A program made the translations under genes and the position numbers. A stretch of 64,000 nucleotides of DNA from the NCBI RefSeq assembly GCF_016735595.1, contig NZ_JAERRB010000002.1, positions 694,996 through 758,995 on the forward strand, in the 5' to 3' direction. This document shows, piece by piece, positions 25,532-33,867 of the stretch (positions are counted from its first letter, which is position 1; the number at the start of each line of letters is the position of its first letter). Under the pieces are notes generated by a model. The model was not told the DNA's origin and ran no database searches. It saw only the letters and a program-made list of their open reading frames with translations. Source of the stretch: Chryseolinea lacunae (lineage in GTDB: Bacteria; Bacteroidota; Bacteroidia; Cytophagales; Cyclobacteriaceae).

Positions 25532-26827
25532 ATGAGAAAAATGCCGTGGCTTGCTGCCCTCTGCTGTGTGAGCATGGGTGCTACCGCACAAATCAAGAAC
25601 ATAAAGGTCGAAGATGCTCCTGCCGGCGCCACGGCCTTCGACGCCACCATCGCCATCACGGCCGATAAAATACCAAGCATCGTGGTGGCTATCCCACCCG
25701 ATCGCGTCCTCTCTTCGCAGGATGCGCAAACGTGGACACCTGCAAAATTCACATCAACATCGGTCGTTGCCGGAAGCCCGCGTTTGCTGGCCGACAGCGA
25801 TGGCGGACTCTATGCCTTTCACACGGCGAAGAATGAAAACAACTTCAGCCACATCTTGTGTCACATTTCGAAAGACGGTGGCAAAACCTGGGAAGAGGGC
25901 GCCAGCGCAGGCGGCAATCCTCCGAAAGATCAGCTCAACCCCGGCGTGTCGCTCGACAGCAAGAACAACCTGATGCTGACGTGGACCGAGTTCGATAAAT
26001 TTAAAAGCGACGATGCCGCGTGCCAGTCGCGCATCATGATAAGCACATCGTCGAATGGAAAGAAATGGGCAAAACCCGTAGCCCTCTCGCAAACACCGGG
26101 CGACTGCAAAGACGATAGCGGCAGCGCCGAAGGATCGATGCCCGGCATGACGGCCGATGGAAAAGCATTTGTGGCATGGGCCAATCAGAATAAGATATTT
26201 ATGGACCGCTCCTTTAACGGCGGCGACATGTGGCTGACTAACGACATCGGTGTGACCGAACAACGCGGGGGCTGGAACATTAAAGTGCCGGGCTATGCCC
26301 AGGTGAGAAGTCTCCCTACATTTATGGTCGACAAAAGCAAAGGCAAGCTGCGCGGCAGTCTCTATGTGGTGTGGGCCGATCAACGCAGCGGCACAGACGA
26401 CACCGACGTGTGGTTTATGCGCTCACTGAATTATGGCGACAACTGGACTTCGCCCATCCGCATCGGCCAGGAAAGCAAAGGCCATCAATTCATGCCGGCC
26501 TTCACCATCGATCCGGAAAACGGCAACCTCTACATCCTGTACTTTGATCGTCATGCCACCACCGACACACAGACCGATGTGTATCTGGCGTATTCATCGA
26601 ACGGCGGACAGGATTTTCAAAATGTGAAAGTGAGCGAGACTTCCTTTGTGCCCACCGAAATGCCCGGCGTTGAGATGCGCAACAGCATCGCCGCAGGCAA
26701 AGGCATCATCACTCCGTTGTGGACCCGCATCGACGACGGCAAGGCCAGCGTGTGGACCGCGGTGATAAAAGAAACCGACATCATTGCCCCGCCTGTGGCA
26801 GCGGGTAAAACAAAAAAGAAGAAGTAG
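25532..26827 (+). CDS. Secreted BNR/Asp-box repeat protein (sialidase-like propeller)
   Basis: 431 residues from ATG 25532, preferred because it starts a signal peptide (MRKMPWLAALCCVSMGATAQ). Several Asp-box (S-x-D/N-x-G-x-x-W) repeats are seen: SKDGGKTWE, SSNGKKWA, SFNGGDMWL, SLNYGDNWT and SSNGGQDFQ, as in six-bladed beta-propellers of the sialidase fold. The sialidase Arg triad and the FRIP motif are not evident, so it may bind or cleave another glycan. The C-terminus is a Lys-rich tail. Downstream is a convergent DsbA-like gene and a shared hairpin. Confidence 0.83.
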   Translation: MRKMPWLAALCCVSMGATAQIKNIKVEDAPAGATAFDATIAITADKIPSIVVAIPPDRVLSSQDAQTWTPAKFTSTSVVAGSPRLLADSDGGLYAFHTAKNENNFSHILCHISKDGGKTWEEGASAGGNPPKDQLNPGVSLDSKNNLMLTWTEFDKFKSDDAACQSRIMISTSSNGKKWAKPVALSQTPGDCKDDSGSAEGSMPGMTADGKAFVAWANQNKIFMDRSFNGGDMWLTNDIGVTEQRGGWNIKVPGYAQVRSLPTFMVDKSKGKLRGSLYVVWADQRSGTDDTDVWFMRSLNYGDNWTSPIRIGQESKGHQFMPAFTIDPENGNLYILYFDRHATTDTQTDVYLAYSSNGGQDFQNVKVSETSFVPTEMPGVEMRNSIAAGKGIITPLWTRIDDGKASVWTAVIKETDIIAPPVAAGKTKKKK

Positions 26828-26850
26828 CTCAAGGCTGCTTCTTCTTTATA
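26815..26850. terminator. Bidirectional terminator between convergent genes
   Basis: AAGAAGAAGTAGC (26816-26828) pairs with GCTGCTTCTTCTT (26834-26846) with one G-T pair and a five-base loop. It overlaps the stop codon of the plus-strand gene and lies between two convergent genes, so it can end both transcripts. Confidence 0.65.
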
Positions 26851-26880
26851 AGACAAAGGTTACTCTGTGAATGCGGGCTG

Positions 26881-27576
26881 CTAGCAGTTGGTGCCGTCCA
26901 CATCGCATGCGGCGCCTTTGGCCATCTCGGTGCCAATTTCTGCGAACGCCTGCACAAAGGCATCGGAAGGCTGCGCACCAGACACACCGTATCGGTTATT
27001 GATAATATAGAAGGGCACACCACTGATGCCCAGCTTCGACATTTCTTTTTCGGTGACTTCAATTTTTTCAAGCGCCGTGGTGTCGGCCAGCACGGCTTCG
27101 GCCGTCTCTTTAGACATGCCTGCGCCAACCGCTACGGCTACCAGGTTTTCGGATTTCGAAAGGTCTACGCCTTCGGTGAAATAGGCTTTGAAGAAAGCTT
27201 CGGTCATGGCCAGCTGCTTGCCTTCGTTTGCTGCGGCCTGGATGAGGCTGTGGGCTTTCCGCGTATTGGGCGACACGGTCTGGCGGCTGAAGTCGAACGC
27301 AAGCCCGTCTTCTTTGGCAACGCCCGTGACGTGTTGCGTGATCTGGTGATATTTTGATTCGCTTCCGAACTTGTTGGCCAAATATTCTTTTTGATTGGCA
27401 CCTTCCGCGGGCATGCCGGGGTTGAGCTCGAAGGGCAAATAATGCACATCGAAATCGTATTCGGAGGCAACTTCGGCCATGGCTTTTTCAATTCTGCGTT
27501 TGCCGATATAGCACCAGGGGCACACCACATCGGAGACAATGTCTACTCTGATAACAGGTTTTATGATCGTTTTCAT
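26881..27576 (-). CDS. DsbA-family oxidoreductase, FrnE type
   Basis: 231-residue thioredoxin-fold protein of the DsbA/FrnE (2-hydroxychromene-2-carboxylate isomerase-like) group. The redox motif is CPWC in DIVSDVVCPWCYIGKRRIE, followed by a helical insertion and the cis-Pro segment ISGVPFYIINNRYGVSGAQ. No signal peptide, so it acts in the cytoplasm, probably as a disulfide isomerase/reductase under oxidative stress. Monocistronic. Confidence 0.9.
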   Translation of the reverse strand: MKTIIKPVIRVDIVSDVVCPWCYIGKRRIEKAMAEVASEYDFDVHYLPFELNPGMPAEGANQKEYLANKFGSESKYHQITQHVTGVAKEDGLAFDFSRQTVSPNTRKAHSLIQAAANEGKQLAMTEAFFKAYFTEGVDLSKSENLVAVAVGAGMSKETAEAVLADTTALEKIEVTEKEMSKLGISGVPFYIINNRYGVSGAQPSDAFVQAFAEIGTEMAKGAACDVDGTNC

Positions 27577-27830
27577 TACTTGGTTTTAACAACTTGGACC
27601 ATAACAGCAGCCTTTTGTTTATGGTTCGGCAAGGCTGCAGCGTTTGATAACGGTCGCGTGAGCCATGACTCCCTGAAAAAAAATCGGCTTAGGATGGGCA
27701 TTAAAAGTGGCCTAATTTAAGAATAGCGCAAGATGGGCCAACCCGACCACGGGCTTTGCCGTTCTGCATCTAGTTAATTAAAAACCTTTATCGTACTTTT
27801 GAAGGTCTATTAAAGCAAAAAATCAAAAAA
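27577..27830. promoter_or_regulatory. Divergent intergenic region with the ahcY promoter
   Basis: Separates the DsbA-like gene from ahcY. TACTTTTG at 27794-27801 matches the Bacteroidota -7 consensus TAnnTTTG and would place transcription start about 20 bases before the ahcY ATG. I looked for a SAH/SAM riboswitch because of ahcY but see no convincing pseudoknot; the implied leader is too short. Confidence 0.55.
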
Positions 27831-29141
27831 ATGACTGTTGACGAGAAAAAACTCCCTTACAAAGTGAAGGACCTGGCACTGGCTGCCTGGGGACGCAAAG
27901 AGATCAAACTGGCGGAAGCCGAAATGCCCGGTTTGATGGCACTCCGTGACGAATTTGGCAAGCAAAAGCCATTGAAAGACGCCCGCATTGCCGGCTGTCT
28001 CCACATGACCATTCAAACCGCCGTGCTCATCGAAACCCTGGTTGAGCTTGGTGCCGAAGTGACCTGGTCGTCTTGTAACATCTTCTCTACGCAAGACCAT
28101 GCTGCTGCCGCGATCGCCGCTGCCGGCATACCTGTCTATGCCTGGAAAGGAATGAACGAACAAGAATTTGACTGGTGCATCGAGCAAACCCTCTACGCCT
28201 TCAAAGGCGGCAAGGCGTTGAACATGATCCTTGACGACGGTGGTGACCTTACCAACATGGTGTTGGATCGTTTCCCCGAACTCGTAGCAGGCATCCGTGG
28301 CATCTCTGAAGAAACTACCACAGGCGTTCACCGTCTGATCGAGCGTATGCACAATGGCAAACTTCCCCTTCCTGCCATCAACATCAACGACTCTGTAACC
28401 AAATCAAAATTCGACAACAAATACGGCTGTAAAGAATCATTGGTAGATGCGATCCGTCGCGCTACGGATGTGATGATGGCCGGTAAGGTAGCGGTTGTTG
28501 CCGGCTACGGCGACGTGGGCAAAGGCTCTGCAGCTTCGCTGCGCGGTGCCGGTGCACGTGTGATCGTGACCGAGATCGACCCGATCTGCGCACTGCAAGC
28601 CGCTATGGATGGCTTCGCCGTGAAGAAAATGGATGACGCTGTGAAAGATGCAGATATCGTGGTGACTGCCACCGGTAACTTCGGCATCGTGCTGGGCCAC
28701 CATTTCGAATCGATGAAAGACAAAACCATCGTGTGTAACATCGGTCACTTCGACAACGAAATCGATGTTGCCTGGCTGAACAAAAATGCATCGAAAGATG
28801 AAGTGAAGCCCCAAGTGGATCTGTATACACTGAAGAACGGCCGTCAGGTGATTCTGTTGGCTGAAGGACGTCTGGTGAACTTAGGTTGCGCTACGGGCCA
28901 CCCTTCGTTCGTGATGTCGAACTCGTTCACCAACCAAACCCTTGCACAGCTTGAACTTTGGACCAATACGAAGTCGTATGAAAACAAAGTATACATGCTG
29001 CCCAAGCACCTCGACGAAAAAGTAGCACGTTTGCACCTCAAGAAAATCGGTGTGGAACTGGAAGAACTTTCGGGCGAACAAGCCAAATACATTGGCGTGG
29101 ACGTGAAAGGTCCTTTCAAACCGGACTACTACAGATATTAA
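27831..29141 (+). CDS. ahcY: Adenosylhomocysteinase
   Basis: NAD-dependent hydrolysis of S-adenosylhomocysteine to adenosine and homocysteine, keeping SAM-dependent methylation (including the pigment methyltransferases) running. 436 residues, full length; the NAD motif [15 protein letters not shown], the substrate-binding stretches [19 protein letters not shown]-like and [17 protein letters not shown], and the C-terminal KPDYYRY are all canonical. It is followed by a strong terminator, so it is a single-gene unit with promoter at 27794. Codon use looks more optimised than in the pigment genes, as expected for a highly expressed gene. Confidence 0.97.
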   Translation: MTVDEKKLPYKVKDLALAAWGRKEIKLAEAEMPGLMALRDEFGKQKPLKDARIAGCLHMTIQTAVLIETLVELGAEVTWSSCNIFSTQDHAAAAIAAAGIPVYAWKGMNEQEFDWCIEQTLYAFKGGKALNMILDDGGDLTNMVLDRFPELVAGIRGISEETTTGVHRLIERMHNGKLPLPAININDSVTKSKFDNKYGCKESLVDAIRRATDVMMAGKVAVVAGYGDVGKGSAASLRGAGARVIVTEIDPICALQAAMDGFAVKKMDDAVKDADIVVTATGNFGIVLGHHFESMKDKTIVCNIGHFDNEIDVAWLNKNASKDEVKPQVDLYTLKNGRQVILLAEGRLVNLGCATGHPSFVMSNSFTNQTLAQLELWTNTKSYENKVYMLPKHLDEKVARLHLKKIGVELEELSGEQAKYIGVDVKGPFKPDYYRY

Positions 29142-29166
29142 TCTGTATCCAAAATTGCATTCACAA

Positions 29167-29199
29167 AAAACCTGGGCCATCCCGGGTTTTTTTTGTTTT
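29167..29199 (+). terminator. Rho-independent terminator of ahcY
   Basis: AAAACCTGGG (29167-29176) pairs with CCCGGGTTTT (29181-29190), loop CCAT, one T-G pair, followed by a T-rich run to 29199. Confidence 0.88.
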
Positions 29200-29200
29200 G

Positions 29201-29216
29201 TGGCACGTTGGTTGTT
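29201..29216 (+). promoter_or_regulatory. Candidate sigma-54 (-24/-12) promoter
   Basis: TGGCACG (29201-29207), four bases, then TTGTT: the -24 element is perfect and the GG-to-G(C/T) spacing is correct, but the -12 GC is GT. It lies about 47 bases before the small secreted protein gene at 29263. A degenerate -7 box (TACCTTCG near 29219) is an alternative. Confidence 0.35.
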
Positions 29217-29262
29217 TTTACCTTCGCATTCTAATCAGGAACATTATCCCCAAGCCCAGTCT

Positions 29263-29565
29263 ATGAGATCCATCGTCGTTCGCATCCTTCCCCTGGTGTT
29301 ATGCATCGTTTGCTTCTCCTTCCGTCCGAAGCAGGGCGAGAACGTTGAGTTTGTTTGCATGAAGACCCACAAGGCCAGCAACACCTGTCACTTCAATTTC
29401 AAAGTTGACGGCGCCAAGTACCGTTTCGTAGACATCGGCTGCAAATACAGCAAGAAGGTGAGCGAGGTGGTCGAAAAAGCCAAGGAAGGTACGCTGGCCC
29501 TGGCCCTCGACTGGAAAATAGAATGTCCTGAGCCAAAGGAAAAAAAGGACGGAAAGGATTTTTAA
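29263..29565 (+). CDS. Small secreted protein, unknown function
   Basis: 100 residues from ATG 29263, chosen because it begins a signal peptide (MRSIVVRILPLVLCIVCFSF). The frame is open upstream through the ahcY terminator, which argues against an earlier start. Mature part about 80 residues with three Cys and a Lys/Glu-rich C-terminus. No family recognised. Possible sigma-54 promoter upstream. Confidence 0.7.
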   Translation: MRSIVVRILPLVLCIVCFSFRPKQGENVEFVCMKTHKASNTCHFNFKVDGAKYRFVDIGCKYSKKVSEVVEKAKEGTLALALDWKIECPEPKEKKDGKDF

Positions 29566-29595
29566 ATAAGTGCGGGCGACTGACACACGTAGTCG

Positions 29596-29928
29596 CTATG
29601 TCCACGAGAAGCTCTCATACGCCACAGCGTTTTCATCAAGCCAGTTTCGGATATCGCTGTAGCAGCTGTTGGTGTTAAAGCGCGATTGGAGATAGGAGAG
29701 GAGGGCTTCTTTAGATCCGGCGGGCAAGTGAACTAGTGCATAGAGTTTGTTCACCGCATCAGCCTTAATTGTGGTGATGTATTCATAGTCACTATCGCCC
29801 CACATTTCTTCCACGCTTTTGCCGATGTCGTAGCCTTCAACGATCAAGCTGTCTTCTTCATTAAAGTAAGCTTCAATGGAGACCTTAACCGAATCGGATT
29901 TAAAAGAGAACAGAAGTACGTTGTTCAT
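29596..29928 (-). CDS. Hypothetical protein, 110 residues
   Basis: Small acidic cytoplasmic protein without signal or membrane segment. The sequence (start MNNVLLFSFKSDSVKVSIEAYF) resembles Bacteroidota hypothetical proteins, but I cannot name a domain. Lies between a plus-strand secreted gene and the minus-strand MFS transporter, whose stop is about 35 bases upstream of this start, so it may be co-transcribed with the transporter. Confidence 0.65.
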   Translation of the reverse strand: MNNVLLFSFKSDSVKVSIEAYFNEEDSLIVEGYDIGKSVEEMWGDSDYEYITTIKADAVNKLYALVHLPAGSKEALLSYLQSRFNTNSCYSDIRNWLDENAVAYESFSWT

Positions 29929-29962
29929 GAAAGAAACAGATTAGTTCTTTTGAATTAGACGG

Positions 29963-31297
29963 TTAGTGAATTCCCAACGACTCCTGAATTCCCTCCAGCG
30001 ATTTTCCTTTTGTCTCCGGTAAAATTTTCCACGCAAAGATGCCGTGCAGAATCATCATGACGGTGAACAACAGGAACGCATAGAATCCACCCATCTCCGA
30101 CTTTTCGGCGAGCACAGGAAAATACCACGAGATGGCCGCGGCCATCACCCAGTGCGTTGTGCTTCCCAGGGTTTGTCCTTGTGAGCGGACTTTGTTGGGA
30201 AAAATTTCGGATATAAAAACCCAGATCACGGCGCCTTGCGAAAAGGCAAAGAAGGCGATGAAGCCCACGAGGTAGAGCATCACAGCATAGCCGCCAAACT
30301 GTTGTGTGTAGAACGCGTGCGTGACCAGCCCCAGCGACACCACCATGCCCACCGAGCCCACAATGAGTAATGTTTTTCGGCCGAACTTGTCGATGACGGA
30401 AATGGCGAGCAGTGTGAATATCATGTTGGTGACACCAATGGAAACGGCCTGCAACAATGCCGTGTCTTTGGCGAGCCCCGTCATTTCGAAAATGCGCGGC
30501 GCGTAATACATAATGGCATTGATGCCCGACAGTTGGTTGAACATGGCCAGCGCCACGGCATAGAACACGGGTTTGTTATACTGCCCGTTGAATACATTCT
30601 CCTTCACAGCGCCCACATCGTAGTGAAGCGACGCCTTGATTTTTTGAATGGCCTCCGCCGGTTTGGGCTCGCCGATTTCGGCAAACACTTTCGCGGCATC
30701 GTCCGCCAGTCCCTGCTTCACCAGCCACCGTGGACTTTCGGGCACGAAGAACACCATCACAAAATAGAGCAATGCCGGCGCGGCCTGCACACCAAGCATC
30801 CACCGCCAAGAATCTTCGCCCACACCGTAGAGCACATAGTTCGACACAAACGCGATGAGAATGCCACTCACCACCATAAACTGAAACAGCGCCACCAAAC
30901 GACCACGCGAATGGGCCGGCGATATTTCTGAAATATACATCGGTCCCACCACCGAAGAAGCACCAACCCCCACACCACCGAGAAAACGGAACAAAACAAA
31001 GATGGACCATGTGGACGTGAGCGCGGTGACCAGCGATGTGACCAGGTACAAAAGACCAATGGCTTGCAATACCCTGCGGCGTCCATATTTTTCGGCGGGT
31101 CTTCCGGCCACCAATGCACCAATCACGGTGCCCATCAGCGCGGTGGCTACCGTGAAGCCATGGGACACTTCGTCGAGCATCCAGAGTTGTTGAATTGATT
31201 TTTCTACACCGGAAATAACCGCGGTGTCAAATCCAAAAAGAAAGCCGCCCAGAGCAGCGACCAGTGCATTGCGAAATGCGGATAGGGGTGTCTTCAT
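29963..31297 (-). CDS. Sugar-porter family MFS transporter
   Basis: 444 residues, 12 predicted TM segments. Sugar-porter signatures are clear: GGFLFGFDTAVISG in TM1, the GRRR loop between TM2 and TM3 (EKYGRRRVLQAIG), VPESPRWLV before the central loop, and PETKGKSLEGIQ at the C-terminus. It imports a hexose or pentose, probably by proton symport (XylE/GLUT-like). Substrate not deducible. No sugar-metabolism gene adjoins it. Confidence 0.93.
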   Translation of the reverse strand: MKTPLSAFRNALVAALGGFLFGFDTAVISGVEKSIQQLWMLDEVSHGFTVATALMGTVIGALVAGRPAEKYGRRRVLQAIGLLYLVTSLVTALTSTWSIFVLFRFLGGVGVGASSVVGPMYISEISPAHSRGRLVALFQFMVVSGILIAFVSNYVLYGVGEDSWRWMLGVQAAPALLYFVMVFFVPESPRWLVKQGLADDAAKVFAEIGEPKPAEAIQKIKASLHYDVGAVKENVFNGQYNKPVFYAVALAMFNQLSGINAIMYYAPRIFEMTGLAKDTALLQAVSIGVTNMIFTLLAISVIDKFGRKTLLIVGSVGMVVSLGLVTHAFYTQQFGGYAVMLYLVGFIAFFAFSQGAVIWVFISEIFPNKVRSQGQTLGSTTHWVMAAAISWYFPVLAEKSEMGGFYAFLLFTVMMILHGIFAWKILPETKGKSLEGIQESLGIH

Positions 31298-31403
31298 GGT
31301 TCATGAATTGTTACGATTAAGGTAACGATCCACCGTCAAACGAACAATGAAGGAATTGCCAATGATTTTGATTATATACTGTGCGTGCTACGTTCGATCC
31401 CGG

Positions 31404-31934
31404 CTAGTGCAGGTTGGCCATTCGCCGTTGAAAGAGTGGTTTCAGCACTGCTTTGTCGAGCACCAGCCAGGCGAGCACGAGGTTGAGCGCGATGATGACG
31501 TTGATCATGGTCTTGCCGCTGAAGTCGACTGTGGGCAGGCTTCGCTGCACAAACTTCTCGGGCAGTTCCTGATTGAGGTTGATGGAGGTGTGCACCCCAT
31601 CGAACACTCCCGCCGACACCAGCACCGAAGTTATGCCGATCGCCACCAGCATGCCGGCCAGTAAAAATATCCCTTTCCACGATGTGAACGACGTCTGACG
31701 ACTGGCGGGATATTGATCGAGTTTGGAGAGCACTTGTTGAGTGAAGTTGCGCGAAGGGTTTTCAAGCGGAATGTTGTGCAGCCACGCGTCGGCCGCCTGC
31801 AATTCTTCCAGGCGTGCTTTCAGGGCAGCATCGTGGGTCAGCAAGATTTCCAGCGCTTGCCGTTCGGGAGCACTCAGCGTTCCGTCTATGTAGTGCAGCA
31901 GTTGTTCTTCGTCGGCTGGTGAATTCTTTTTCAT
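31404..31934 (-). CDS. Anti-sigma factor-like membrane protein
   Basis: 176 residues, starting four bases after the ECF sigma gene stop on the same strand. The cytoplasmic N-terminal 80 residues (EEQLLHYIDGTLSAPERQALE...) resemble anti-sigma domains without the zinc HxxxCxxC motif; two TM segments follow (about 85-105 and 145-160). Typical sigma/anti-sigma pair, so it probably holds the ECF factor at the membrane until an envelope signal releases it. Confidence 0.82.
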   Translation of the reverse strand: MKKNSPADEEQLLHYIDGTLSAPERQALEILLTHDAALKARLEELQAADAWLHNIPLENPSRNFTQQVLSKLDQYPASRQTSFTSWKGIFLLAGMLVAIGITSVLVSAGVFDGVHTSINLNQELPEKFVQRSLPTVDFSGKTMINVIIALNLVLAWLVLDKAVLKPLFQRRMANLH

Positions 31935-31937
31935 ACG

Positions 31938-32498
31938 TTATAAAGTTAACGCTTCCTGGTTTAATATCAGTTTCAGTTCGTCGGCAAGCCGCAGTCGGGC
32001 GCGGTGAATGCGCACTTTCGCGGTGTTTGCCTCAAGGCCCGTGATGTCGGCGATTTCCTCCAGCGAAAATTCGTTGAGGTAAAACAACGTCAACGCGGTG
32101 CGGTCGGCTTCGTTGAGCTTGGCCATGGCCAGTGCCAGATACTTGCGTTTGTCCATGCGCTCCAGCGAGCCTTCGGCGTCGGGCGAATATTCCAGCACGG
32201 TGTGTTCGATAGACTGAAATGTTTGCCGGTGTTTGCGCTTATAGCTGATGGCCGTGTTGAACACGATGCGATAGAGCCACGTTGAAAATTTTGCGTCGCG
32301 GTTGAAGGTGTTCAGGTGATGATAGGCTTTGATGAACGCATCCTGCGCGGCTTCTTCGGCTTCGCCACGGTTTTGCAGTATCTTCATGGCCAGCGTGAAC
32401 GCATAGCTTTTGTGCTTGTTCACAAGCTCCGCATAGGCTCCGGCCTCACCGGCCAGAATCCTGTCGATTATCAAATGCTCCGGGTTACTACTTGCCAT
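31938..32498 (-). CDS. ECF-type RNA polymerase sigma factor
   Basis: 186 residues from ATG 32498 (AAAAGG leader); an in-frame ATG at 32516 would add six. Sigma-70 region 2 is seen as NRGEAEEAAQDAFIKAYHHLNTF followed by FSTWLYRIVFN, and region 4 as SLEEIADITGLEANTAKVRIHRARLRL. First gene of a two-gene unit with its anti-sigma factor. It lies divergent from the DUF6249 gene, a likely target. Confidence 0.93.
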   Translation of the reverse strand: MASSNPEHLIIDRILAGEAGAYAELVNKHKSYAFTLAMKILQNRGEAEEAAQDAFIKAYHHLNTFNRDAKFSTWLYRIVFNTAISYKRKHRQTFQSIEHTVLEYSPDAEGSLERMDKRKYLALAMAKLNEADRTALTLFYLNEFSLEEIADITGLEANTAKVRIHRARLRLADELKLILNQEALTL

Positions 32499-32713
32499 GA
32501 CAACCTTTTGACGCAAACGCCTATGGCCAAGTTACAGCGAATCATCGGGAATTCAACGACCCCGGAAAGCGCCCTTATTAAGGACGTTTGAATGGACGCT
32601 ATACGATCCGACGACGGCCGCTTAAAACCAGATCATATATTTTTTTGAAGGGCCGGTAACCTCGCGAAAAAACCCGGCGTCATAGAGGCAGATTCAACAA
32701 AAAACAAACTACT

Positions 32714-33055
32714 ATGGAAGTCGAGATAATCGGGGTGTTTATCCCCATCGTGGCCACAATAGGCACATTCATCATGGTGATCTATCTGCGCAAATATGCC
32801 AACGAAGAACGGCTGGCCATGATCGAGAAAGGCATGGACCCGCATGTTCACACCCCCAAAAGCAATACGTCCATCCCGCTCCGGGCGTCGCTGTTGTTGA
32901 TCGGCGCTGGGCTTGGCATTTTGATGGGTTATGTGCTCGACAGTTCGTTTAACATGGAAGAAGCCGGCTATTTCTCCATGCTGTTCATCTTCGGCGGTCT
33001 GGGCCTGGGCGGTTCCTACATCATCGAAGAAAACAAGCTCAAAGCCGGCAAATAG
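32714..33055 (+). CDS. DUF6249-type small membrane protein
   Basis: 113 residues with three predicted TM segments: N-terminal (IIGVFIPIVATIGTFIMVIYL), then a charged loop with KYANEERLAMIEKGMDP, and two C-terminal segments. The EERLAMIEKGMDP loop is typical of DUF6249 proteins that commonly neighbour ECF sigma genes in Bacteroidota. Function unknown; probably part of the ECF regulon. Divergent from the sigma gene across a 215-base gap. Confidence 0.78.
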   Translation: MEVEIIGVFIPIVATIGTFIMVIYLRKYANEERLAMIEKGMDPHVHTPKSNTSIPLRASLLLIGAGLGILMGYVLDSSFNMEEAGYFSMLFIFGGLGLGGSYIIEENKLKAGK

Positions 33056-33469
33056 CAAGCACCCTGGTGTAACATAATATTCCGCAAGCAGGGCATCCCC
33101 CTGACACGTTACAGCATCGGATCCGCTCCGTGCTGTAACCGTCGTTTAGTCCCCTTCGTTTACAGTCAGTAGCAGCGCGGTGGAATCCTTTCACTTCGCG
33201 CATCCCTGCATTCAGGCATCGGCCTACATCTGCAGTTCAGTTTCTTCCGTTGGCGAGCCATGTTAGTTGCTATCGCTGCACGCGTCGGGTGTGGAATGTA
33301 GAACTATAATCTCACCCTGTAGAATCATCCTACAACTTTCAGTCAACACATTAGGATTATCAATTTTTTAAAGCGCTGATAAACAGTTGCTTATTTTCTG
33401 CGCTTTCGTTGGCACCGTCTTTCGTAATAGACTAATCAAATTAAATGTTCAACTAAACTTATAAAAGTC
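33056..33469. other. Structured intergenic leader region (414 bases, no gene)
   Basis: No coding frame. It holds two strong inverted repeats: GTTACAGCA / TGCTGTAAC (33108-33116 and 33131-33139, with an inner CGGA/TCCG pairing) and AAAGCGC / GCGCTTT (33370-33376 and 33400-33406). Near the gene start, TTGGCACCGTCTTTCG (33409-33424) resembles a sigma-54 promoter but with CG instead of GC at -12. A long untranslated leader or a small RNA is possible. Confidence 0.4.
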
Positions 33470-33772
33470 ATGAAAAAAGTAATGTTCGCATTTGCAGCCA
33501 TGGTAGGAAGTGTAGCGTTTGTTAATGCTCAAACAGCTACTGAAAGCAATAATGCCGTAGCCGCACCTACCGAAGTTCAGCAAACTGAAAAAACAAAAAT
33601 CAAATCTGAAGAACTTCCTGAAGCTGTTAAGAAGTCTCTCGAAGCTCAAGAATACCGCGGATGGATGATCAGCACCGCATACAAAGCTGGCGATGTGTAT
33701 GAAATCGAATTGAAAAACGGCGCTGAAACCAAAACCGTTAAGTTCAACAAAGACGGCAAGAAAGTTGAGTAA
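33470..33772 (+). CDS. Small secreted PepSY-like protein
   Basis: 100 residues: signal peptide (MKKVMFAFAAMVGSVAFVNAQ), a low-complexity spacer, then a compact domain LPEAVKKSLEAQEYRGWMISTAYKAGDVYEIELKNG and KTVKFNKDGKKVE. The motif (helix, then strands with YEIELKNG) is like PepSY/BLIP-like periplasmic domains common in Bacteroidota. Codon use is A-rich compared with neighbours, which suggests high expression. A strong terminator follows. Confidence 0.82.
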   Translation: MKKVMFAFAAMVGSVAFVNAQTATESNNAVAAPTEVQQTEKTKIKSEELPEAVKKSLEAQEYRGWMISTAYKAGDVYEIELKNGAETKTVKFNKDGKKVE

Positions 33773-33818
33773 TCGTTTAGCTCAGAAACGATCCTCACAA
33801 CCTGTAAACACCGATTGG

Positions 33819-33852
33819 AAGAAAGCTGGAAAATATTCCAGCTTTCTTTTTT
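33819..33852 (+). terminator. Rho-independent terminator after the small secreted protein
   Basis: GAAAGCTGGAA (33821-33831) pairs perfectly with TTCCAGCTTTC (33836-33846), loop AATA, followed by a T-rich run. Ends 16 bases before the response-regulator ATG. Confidence 0.87.
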
Positions 33853-33867
33853 ATTTTGGCCCTGAAT

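Noticed and set aside
25532-26827. True sialidase
   Set aside because: Asp boxes are clear, but the Arg triad and FRIP motif are not seen, so only a sialidase-like propeller is claimed.
27577-27830. SAH or SAM riboswitch before ahcY
   Set aside because: The implied mRNA leader after the -7 box is only about 20-25 bases, and no conserved helix or pseudoknot is visible.
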